Origin: JALXCG01 sp026991065 [NCBI: Gemmatimonadota bacterium]
GTDB lineage: Bacteria; GCA-2686955
DNA: 12,147 nt
Direction: 5' to 3'
NCBI GenBank assembly: GCA_026991065.1
Contig: JALXCG010000724.1
Coordinates: 1-12,147 of the forward strand
Shown: piece after piece, positions 7,007 to 12,147 of the stretch
Numbering within the stretch: the stretch's first letter is position 1
Layout of the letters: the number at the start of each line of letters is the position of its first letter
Made by a program: the position numbers and the translations under genes
Notes under the pieces: generated by a model
What the model saw: only the letters and a program-made list of their open reading frames with translations
Databases searched by the model: none
Told to the model about the DNA's origin: nothing

Positions 7007-9163
7007 CTATTGCAGGGGGATCTGGCTGACAAAGATATCCGTGGCGGGGCCGGACATCTCCTCCCATACGACCACAGCCTGGCTGGGGGTTGCGGTGACG
7101 CGTGGCAAGCGTGGATTGGTGGCGGCAACACTGCGCGGTGCATCCCAGGTGATGCCGCCGTCTATGCTGACGCTCAGCAGAACCTGCGGCGAGCCGTCGC
7201 TGTAGTCCTCCCAGGTGACGGCAGCGATCGCGTTTTGCACCCACAGATCGGGGCGCCATGCCGGTCCGGTCCCAGGGGCCACTGTGATCGGGGCCGACCA
7301 CACCTTGGGTGCGTTATCGCTGTAGGCGGCCCGCAGTTCCCACTGATTTTCACCTTGGGTATCGTCCACCCAAGCTGCGAGGACATGATTGCCGGTGGCG
7401 CCGACTGTGGCCTGAATGGCAGCCTGGTTATCGTTCCAGAAGATCGTTCCCAGATCCCCCCAAACCTCGCCATCCAGGCGGGTGGCGTGCAGTCGCCCGG
7501 TCTCGGCCATGCGCAGTGTTTCCAGCGCAATGGGTCCCTCGGCATCGGCGGTGATCGCGAGTCCCATTGGGTAACCGAAGCTGTTCCAGTTATAAGCCTG
7601 AAACCAGGTGAGCGCATGGTTGCGGTCCGGCAGCCAGGCCACCGAATGGCGTCTGAAAAAGGAGTCGCCGTGGACTTCCAGCGTGATTCCGTCCCGGGCC
7701 AGAACCGCCGGTCGATCTTCGACATAGCCGTAGGCCGTTGAGGCAACCGGCAGGGGCTCAATCTGGTCGCTACCGGGTGGCATCTTGAAACTGAAGATGT
7801 GCCAAGTCCAGGTGAAGTTGTTGACCTGTTTTTCCCACACCGCCGCGCTGATGCCGATTCGCAATCCCTCATCGACATCTCCCGCCAGCGTGCATTGCCA
7901 GGGGCGCAGCGTATCGTTGGCGGCGAGTACCGTTTGCGGCGCCGACCAACTGGCGCCCGCATCCGTGGAGTGGGAGAGCAGAATGTCCCACGCATTGCCA
8001 TCGAAGCCGCTGCGGGCCTCGCTCCAGGCGGCGAAATAGTCGGGACCGACTCGGTGCACATCGGGAAAGCGCGAATTCCCGGCCGAGGTGTACAGGGGGG
8101 CGGAAGCCTGGACACCCGGCTTGGCGGGCGCTTGCTGCTCCGGCCTCCGGGCGGTTCCGGTGGCCGGGCGCGGCGCCAATCCGGGAAGAAACATCTCTTC
8201 CAGAATGCGACCGTTGCTGCGCGGGACCGGCACATTCAGCATGGCCGCGAGCGTCGCGTGGAGGTCGATCTGTTCCGCCTGCTGCGTGCGAATCGCGCCC
8301 GCCGGGAAATCGGGTCCGGTGGCGACAAAAGTGATATCTCGACACCCCTTGCAGAAGTCTCCGTGCCACTCGAAACCACCGTGATCGTCATCGTGGCGCC
8401 CGTGGTAGTCGATGTAAAAGATCGCTGTCTTTTGTCCGTAGTCAGGCATCTCCCGCACCGTCTTCTCTACCTCCCAAGCCAGCCGGTCGGCGACGCCGAT
8501 GTTGTGCAGATAGTCTTCCCATGGATGGGCGGAATACTGGGCAGCCTCGTCCGGTCCCTCCAGCGTCAGTATGGCGATGCGCGGCTGATACTCCTGAATC
8601 ACCTGCAACATGCGCGTCGTAGCCTCTTCATCGGTGTAACCGGTTTCCAGGTGTGGGCCGAGATCGCGCCCGGCGTAGAGCGGATGATGACTGTCGTCGG
8701 CGGAGTATTGCTGGTCGCTGCCGATGACCCAGGCTTCATCCTTGGGAGCGCCGGTGAGCGCGCGCCACTGCTCGATCAGGGTTGGGTAATCGGGGCTGTT
8801 GGGACCGCCGCGCATCCCGATGCGGGTTCCACAGGAGACGGTGCAGCGTCCCGCCTGCTCGCCCGTTCGTCCCATGTTGTAGAAGTTGGGATACCAAACA
8901 CCGAGCGGCATCAGGTCATTGCCGAGGTGAGGGCACTCACCGAAGTCCGGGGCGTCCAGGCACTCGGTCTCCCGGATGCCGCCCATGTAGACCAGGATGA
9001 TGTTCTCGGCGGTCAGATCTCCGGGGACAGTGTTGCCGGCTGGCTGTGTTGCAGCGGCGGGGAGCAGGGTGCCGGCCGGGGCCGGTGCACAAACCAGAGC
9101 GGCCAGCGCCAGCACGGTTGTGCTGGCGAGAAGAGTGGAATGCAATGACGCAACCTTGAACAT
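7007..9163 (-). CDS. secreted alkaline-phosphatase-superfamily / BNR beta-propeller fusion
   Basis: A 718-residue exported protein with two parts. Signal peptide: 1-30 (LLASTTVLALAALVCAPAPA). Residues 52-330 look like an alkaline-phosphatase/sulfatase-superfamily domain: ENIILVYMGGIRE (53-65) at the first strand; CTVSCGTRIGMRGG (107-120) at the nucleophile region; LTLEGPDEAAQYSAHPWEDY (199-218); IFYIDYHGRHDDDHGGFEWH (248-267) in the place of the usual DHG...HG metal ligands; then ATGPDFPAG and EQIDLHATLAAMLNVP, a sulfatase-like ending. The Asp normally found in the first strand is not there. A Pro/Ala/Gln linker (328-355) leads to a sialidase-like propeller (356-718) with Asp boxes STDAGASW (399-406) and SIDGGITW (666-673) and a degenerate one near 615. 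The six Cys in the first domain (68, 77, 107, 111, 271, 274) fit an oxidising location. AGGAG five nt before the ATG at 9163 fixes the start. Substrate unknown. Confidence 0.77.
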   Translation of the reverse strand: MFKVASLHSTLLASTTVLALAALVCAPAPAGTLLPAAATQPAGNTVPGDLTAENIILVYMGGIRETECLDAPDFGECPHLGNDLMPLGVWYPNFYNMGRTGEQAGRCTVSCGTRIGMRGGPNSPDYPTLIEQWRALTGAPKDEAWVIGSDQQYSADDSHHPLYAGRDLGPHLETGYTDEEATTRMLQVIQEYQPRIAILTLEGPDEAAQYSAHPWEDYLHNIGVADRLAWEVEKTVREMPDYGQKTAIFYIDYHGRHDDDHGGFEWHGDFCKGCRDITFVATGPDFPAGAIRTQQAEQIDLHATLAAMLNVPVPRSNGRILEEMFLPGLAPRPATGTARRPEQQAPAKPGVQASAPLYTSAGNSRFPDVHRVGPDYFAAWSEARSGFDGNAWDILLSHSTDAGASWSAPQTVLAANDTLRPWQCTLAGDVDEGLRIGISAAVWEKQVNNFTWTWHIFSFKMPPGSDQIEPLPVASTAYGYVEDRPAVLARDGITLEVHGDSFFRRHSVAWLPDRNHALTWFQAYNWNSFGYPMGLAITADAEGPIALETLRMAETGRLHATRLDGEVWGDLGTIFWNDNQAAIQATVGATGNHVLAAWVDDTQGENQWELRAAYSDNAPKVWSAPITVAPGTGPAWRPDLWVQNAIAAVTWEDYSDGSPQVLLSVSIDGGITWDAPRSVAATNPRLPRVTATPSQAVVVWEEMSGPATDIFVSQIPLQ

Positions 9164-9174
9164 GATGGCTCCTG
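9163..9174 (-). promoter_or_regulatory. ribosome site fixing the start of the fusion gene
   Basis: CAGGAG at 9174-9169, then 5 nt, then the ATG whose first base is 9163. This favours 9163 over an in-frame ATG at 9190, which would add nine residues before the signal peptide and has no such site. Confidence 0.65.
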
Positions 9175-9262
9175 AACAATGACCCGACAATCAAGCGGCG
9201 GCTTGGGGCCACGCGAGAATCCCGACCGTGATCGATCTGTCTGGAATCGATTTCCTTGTTTT

Positions 9263-9290
9263 GCTTTTATCCTTCATAAGGATAAGAAGC
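9263..9290. repeat. AT-rich hairpin
   Basis: TTATCCTT (9267-9274), loop CAT, AAGGATAA (9278-9285) is a perfect 8-bp inverted repeat; after a one-base bulge at 9286 the stem continues with GCTT (9263-9266) and AAGC (9287-9290). It contrasts with the GC-rich surroundings. No T-run follows on the minus strand, so a classical terminator is not supported; an operator or mRNA 5' hairpin is possible. Confidence 0.6.
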
Positions 9291-9307
9291 GTTTGGCGGG
9301 TTTGCAA
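9279..9307 (-). promoter_or_regulatory. candidate sigma-70-type promoter for the fusion gene
   Basis: On the minus strand, TTGCAA (9307-9302) and TATCCT (9284-9279) are separated by 17 nt; each matches the consensus at 4 of 6 bases. It lies about 115 nt before the ATG at 9163. The -10 falls inside the AT-rich hairpin, which could therefore be an operator. The match is modest and promoters of this lineage are not known to me. Confidence 0.3.
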
Positions 9308-9323
9308 GTCGGCCACGCCGACT
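9307..9323 (-). terminator. hairpin just downstream of metG
   Basis: AGTCGGC (9307-9313), loop CAC, GCCGACT (9317-9323) is a perfect 7-bp, GC-rich stem starting one base after the metG stop codon (9327-9325). It lacks a following U-run, so it may slow or process the transcript rather than terminate it by the classical intrinsic route. Confidence 0.4.
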
Positions 9324-9324
9324 C

Positions 9325-11313
9325 CTAACCCACCGACCAGCCTCCCGGCGCACCCCCCTCGATCGTCACCAGGCGGAGCTTTTTCCCCTCCTTGGCCGCC
9401 AGCAGCATGCCGTTGGAGTTGACGCCGCGGATCTTTGCCGGGCGCAGACGGGTGACCACCACCAGCGTTTTTCCCACCAGATCGATGGGGGCGTAGTGCT
9501 CGGCAACACCGGCCACGATCTCGCGCTCCTCGTCGCCCAGATCGATCCGCAGCAGCAGCAGCCGGTCCGCCTTTTCCACCGGACTTGCCGCCAGGACCAC
9601 AGCCGTTTTGAGGCCCAGCTTGGCAACATCGCCGATCTCGCAGAGACCGACTTCGGAGACTCTCTCGGAAGCGGCCCCCGCGGCAGCCTGCTCGCCACCG
9701 CCTTGCTTGCCGCTCGCCGCCGTTTTTGCTCCGCTCTTCGCCGCGCCGGCGCCGGACTTCCGCTGCTTTTCAGCGGAGCGCTTTGCCTGGATCCGCGGGA
9801 ACAGCCCCGCCGATGCCGTCACTTGACTGCCCGGTCGCAGCCCACCCCAGCGCACCAGTCCCTCGAAACGCGGCTCGATCTCGTCGGCGCCGACCCCCAG
9901 CGCCCGGCGCAACTCACCCATCTTCGCCGGGATCACCGGATAGAGCAGTCCGGACACGATTCGCAACGCTTCGGCGCCGTGGTAGAGCACCGTGCCCAAC
10001 TCCTCCATCGCCCCCGCCTTGGCGAGTTTCCAGGGCGCCGCGCGATCGAAATAGCGGTTGGTTTCGCGCACCGTCTCCAGCACGCGCCCGATTCCGCGGT
10101 CGAGGGCCATGGCCAGCACCTGGCGCTGCATCTCCCGCGCCGCTTCAAGCGCATGCTCCGCCAACGCCTGCTCCGCCGCGCCGGACCTCCCCGGAGCCGG
10201 CATCCGCCCCTCGAAATGACGCTCGATCATCTTCAGCACACGACTCGCCATGTTGCCCAGATCGTTGGCCAGATCGTTGTTGTAGCGACGCACAAAGAGT
10301 TCCTCGCTGAAACTCGCATCGCTGCCCTGGGCCATGTCCGCCAGCAGGTGGTAGCGCAGCGCGTCCACCCCGTAGCGCTCCGCCATGGCCAGGGGGTCGA
10401 TCACATTGCCCTCCGACTTGCTCATCTTCGAGCCACCGGTGAGCCACCAGCCGTGAGCGAAAATCGTCTTCGGCTGCGGCAACCCCATCGCCCTGAGCAT
10501 GGTCGGCCAGTAGATCGAGTGCGTGGTCAGAATATCCTTGCCGACCAGATGATAGGTCGCCGGCCACCAGCGATTGAAATCACTCTCCGCCTTGCCGTAG
10601 CCGATCGCGCTGATGTAGTTGACCAGGGCATCGAACCAGACATAGCAGACATAGTCAGGGTCGAAGGGGAGGTCGATTCCCCACGGCATCCGCTCCTTGG
10701 GTCGTGAAATGCAGAGATCGTGGATCGGCTGGCGCAAGGTGCCCAAAGTCTCGTTGCGGCGAAAATCGGGCTGAATGAATTCCGGATGGTCGTGGATATA
10801 CTCCACCAACCAATCCTGGTAGTGGCTCATGCGGAAGAAGTAGTTCTCTTCCACCACCTTTTCCACCGGGTTACCGGCCGGACTCTTGCCGTCCACCAGA
10901 TCCTTTTCGGTGTAAAAGCGTTCCTCGCGCACATCGTACCAGCCGACATACTCCCCCTTGTAGATCTCGCCGCGATCCCACAGGTTCTGCAGAATCGCCC
11001 GCACCACTCGCCCGTGGCGCGCCTCGGTGGTGCGGATAAAGTCATCGTTCGATATCCCCAGCGAATCCCACAGCCGCTGAAAGCGCACCACAGTGCGGTC
11101 CGCCTGCTCGCGCGGTGAGATCTCCGCCTTGCGCGCCGCCTCATAGACCTTCTGCCCATGCTCATCGGTGCCGGTCAGAAAGAAAGTCGGCTCGCCCAGG
11201 AGCCGGTGGTAACGCGCCAGCACATCCGCCAGCAGTGTGGTGTAGGCATGACCGATGTGGGGTGCGTCGTTGACGTAGTAGATCGGTGTGGTGATATAGA
11301 AAGGTTTCTTCAT
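9325..11313 (-). CDS. metG: methionyl-tRNA synthetase with C-terminal tRNA-binding domain
   Basis: A 662-residue class I synthetase that attaches methionine to tRNA-Met. Visible in order: TTPIYYVNDAPHIGHAYTTL (8-27), containing the HIGH motif; LTGTDEHGQKV (46-56); a connective peptide region YVGWYDVREERFYTEKDLVD (122-141) with no Cys pairs, so it is the form without the zinc knuckle; WFDALVNYISAIGYG; GGSKMSKSEGNVIDP (293-307) with KMSKS; the anticodon-helix motif NRYFDRAAPWKLAK (419-432); a Lys/Gly/Ala linker (about 508-550); and a C-terminal EMAPII/Trbp111-like tRNA-binding domain (555-662) with VEKADRLLLLRIDLG and RPAKIRGVNSNGMLLAA. The length suits MetRS with this appended domain, which promotes dimerisation and tRNA binding. 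The ATG overlaps the upstream gene's stop (ATGA). AGGA lies 13 nt upstream, too far for an ideal ribosome site, so coupling is likely. Confidence 0.97.
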   Translation of the reverse strand: MKKPFYITTPIYYVNDAPHIGHAYTTLLADVLARYHRLLGEPTFFLTGTDEHGQKVYEAARKAEISPREQADRTVVRFQRLWDSLGISNDDFIRTTEARHGRVVRAILQNLWDRGEIYKGEYVGWYDVREERFYTEKDLVDGKSPAGNPVEKVVEENYFFRMSHYQDWLVEYIHDHPEFIQPDFRRNETLGTLRQPIHDLCISRPKERMPWGIDLPFDPDYVCYVWFDALVNYISAIGYGKAESDFNRWWPATYHLVGKDILTTHSIYWPTMLRAMGLPQPKTIFAHGWWLTGGSKMSKSEGNVIDPLAMAERYGVDALRYHLLADMAQGSDASFSEELFVRRYNNDLANDLGNMASRVLKMIERHFEGRMPAPGRSGAAEQALAEHALEAAREMQRQVLAMALDRGIGRVLETVRETNRYFDRAAPWKLAKAGAMEELGTVLYHGAEALRIVSGLLYPVIPAKMGELRRALGVGADEIEPRFEGLVRWGGLRPGSQVTASAGLFPRIQAKRSAEKQRKSGAGAAKSGAKTAASGKQGGGEQAAAGAASERVSEVGLCEIGDVAKLGLKTAVVLAASPVEKADRLLLLRIDLGDEEREIVAGVAEHYAPIDLVGKTLVVVTRLRPAKIRGVNSNGMLLAAKEGKKLRLVTIEGGAPGGWSVG

Positions 11314-12147
11314 GGTTTGGTTGATTTCCTGATGTTCATCGCCGCCGGTTCCGCCGCCGCGGTCGGTTCTGTCTCCACCGGCGGTTTTGCCTGTGCCTTC
11401 GCGTCCGCCTCCGCCGCCGGCGCAATCGCCGCCTTCGCCTCCGCCGCCGGCATCACGCGGCGCAGATCCTCAACCCCGGCCCACGGCTGCAGCCGATAGC
11501 CCGCGGCCTCGATCCGGTCCGCCAAGAGCGCGGACGGGTATTGGCTCGATGCCAGCAGGACCGCCCGCCCCGCCTCGATTTCACGCATGATCCGTCGCGC
11601 CAACTCCTCGCGCTCGGCGACCGTGCCGCCCCAACGCTGGAACCAGCGCACCACTTCAACGTCCGGCCGCAACTTTTCCACGCCCTGGTAGTAATCGGCC
11701 ATCACCGCATAGCCATGGTACCAGTCGTCGATCAGCAGCGCACCCGGTGGAGCCGCAGCCAATACTTCCGCATAATGGCGCGCCGCATCCACCGTTTTCT
11801 TATCGGGATTGGTGTAGTAGCCGAGATCATCGCGGGTCGGGATGCGCGGCAGAACGATCGGAAACTCCCCGGACGCCCGCGCCTCGATCTCGGCGAAGAG
11901 CCGCTCCTCGCCGCCCATGAAACGGCGCACGAAATCGGCCGCCACCCGGTAGTGAACCATCTTGCCGCAGATCGGCAACGCCATGAAAATCAGCACCGCC
12001 CAGCGCTTCGCCGGCCGCCAGTCGCGCGCCCGCTGCTCCAGCAGCGCCAACCCATCGCCAAGAAAGAGGGCCAGCATGGCGAACGAGGGCAGATAGAAAT
12101 AGATCCGGTCCGGCACATCATAGAGGATCACGAAGAGCGCATTGAAT
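11310..12147 (-). CDS. DUF2723-like glycosyltransferase-type membrane protein, C-terminal part
   Basis: The gene enters from the right edge; 278 codons before the stop are visible and the frame stays open upstream, so no start is assigned (a GTG at 12131 lies inside a membrane segment and is unlikely). The N-terminal visible part, LFVILYDVPDRIYFYLPSFA followed by MLALFLGDGLALLEQ, and a second hydrophobic segment WAVLIFMALPICGK match the last helices of DUF2723 (PMT-like, GT-C fold) proteins. After these comes a soluble domain with DAARHYAEVLAAAPPGALLI, DDWYHGYAVMADYYQGVEKL and RPDVEVVRWFQRWG, also typical of that family ('PpGAvlf...YlQxVExxRPDVxVv'). It ends in a low-complexity Ala/Glu/Pro tail (about the last 50 residues) containing a 10-residue repeat. 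The family is thought to be transferases using lipid-linked sugar. It overlaps metG by 4 nt. Confidence 0.72.
   Translation of the reverse strand, partial: FNALFVILYDVPDRIYFYLPSFAMLALFLGDGLALLEQRARDWRPAKRWAVLIFMALPICGKMVHYRVAADFVRRFMGGEERLFAEIEARASGEFPIVLPRIPTRDDLGYYTNPDKKTVDAARHYAEVLAAAPPGALLIDDWYHGYAVMADYYQGVEKLRPDVEVVRWFQRWGGTVAEREELARRIMREIEAGRAVLLASSQYPSALLADRIEAAGYRLQPWAGVEDLRRVMPAAEAKAAIAPAAEADAKAQAKPPVETEPTAAAEPAAMNIRKSTKP
11406..11451 (-). repeat. 30-nt period repeat in the Ala-rich tail
   Basis: A 16-base string (11406-11421) recurs exactly at 11436-11451, giving a 30-nt period. On the minus strand the two units encode PAAEAKAAIA and PAAEADAKAQ in the C-terminal tail of the DUF2723-like protein. 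It looks like slippage or a small tandem duplication in low-complexity coding sequence. Confidence 0.6.

Noticed and set aside
5583-7205. Long open frame on the plus strand, antisense to the dehydrogenase gene
   Set aside because: It lies wholly opposite a gene with unmistakable motifs; its translation is Arg/His/Asp-rich with no domain, as expected of an antisense frame in GC-rich DNA.
7799-9148. Long plus-strand open frame opposite the phosphatase-fold/propeller gene
   Set aside because: No recognisable motif and no ribosome site; the minus-strand gene has a signal peptide, Shine-Dalgarno and Asp boxes.
9496-10707. Long plus-strand open frame opposite metG
   Set aside because: Shadow of a highly conserved synthetase gene; its product is Arg/His-rich without domain structure.

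Overview
The window is a high-GC bacterial chromosome segment, densely packed, with 11 protein-coding genes (two cut by the window edges) and no RNA gene, CRISPR array or insertion sequence that I can see. A lamin-tail-domain protein ending in a PNPFNP...GIYIIR...VVLLK-type sorting domain, a lamin-tail lipoprotein, an OprP-like porin and a DUF2723-like membrane protein together suggest a Gram-negative-type bacterium of the FCB superphylum, perhaps an Eisenbacteria- or Krumholzibacteriota-like lineage. This placement is inference; the window has no rRNA marker.

Left block, minus strand, 2681 to 1: a lamin-tail lipoprotein, a second lamin-tail protein with a C-terminal sorting domain, a putative lipoprotein of unknown function, and the 5' part of a NhaC-type Na+/H+ antiporter. 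Two junctions are 4-nt or 2-nt start/stop overlaps and the third gap is 8 nt, so this is almost certainly one operon devoted to the cell envelope. Centre-left block, plus strand, 2906 to 5540: a DUF4956-like membrane protein, an OprO/OprP-like porin and a SirB1-like (transglutaminase-fold plus TPR) protein, each overlapping the next by 4 nt. The two operons diverge from a 224-bp intergenic region rich in short inverted repeats.

Centre-right block, minus strand, 9163 to 5568: a large secreted protein joining an alkaline-phosphatase/sulfatase-superfamily domain to a BNR-type beta-propeller, followed after 14 nt by dihydrolipoamide dehydrogenase. A candidate promoter, partly inside an AT-rich hairpin, lies upstream. 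Right block, minus strand, 12147 to 9325: the C-terminal part of a DUF2723-like glycosyltransferase-type membrane protein overlapping methionyl-tRNA synthetase (metG) by 4 nt, with a hairpin just after the metG stop.

metG and the dehydrogenase are housekeeping genes; the rest are envelope or secreted proteins. The least ordinary items are the tandem lamin-tail pair with two different surface anchors, the phosphatase-fold/propeller fusion whose usual first metal-binding Asp is not evident, the three-gene DUF4956-porin-SirB1 unit, and an antiporter carrying an extra BON-like domain before its first canonical helix. I did not find a clear defence system or mobile element.
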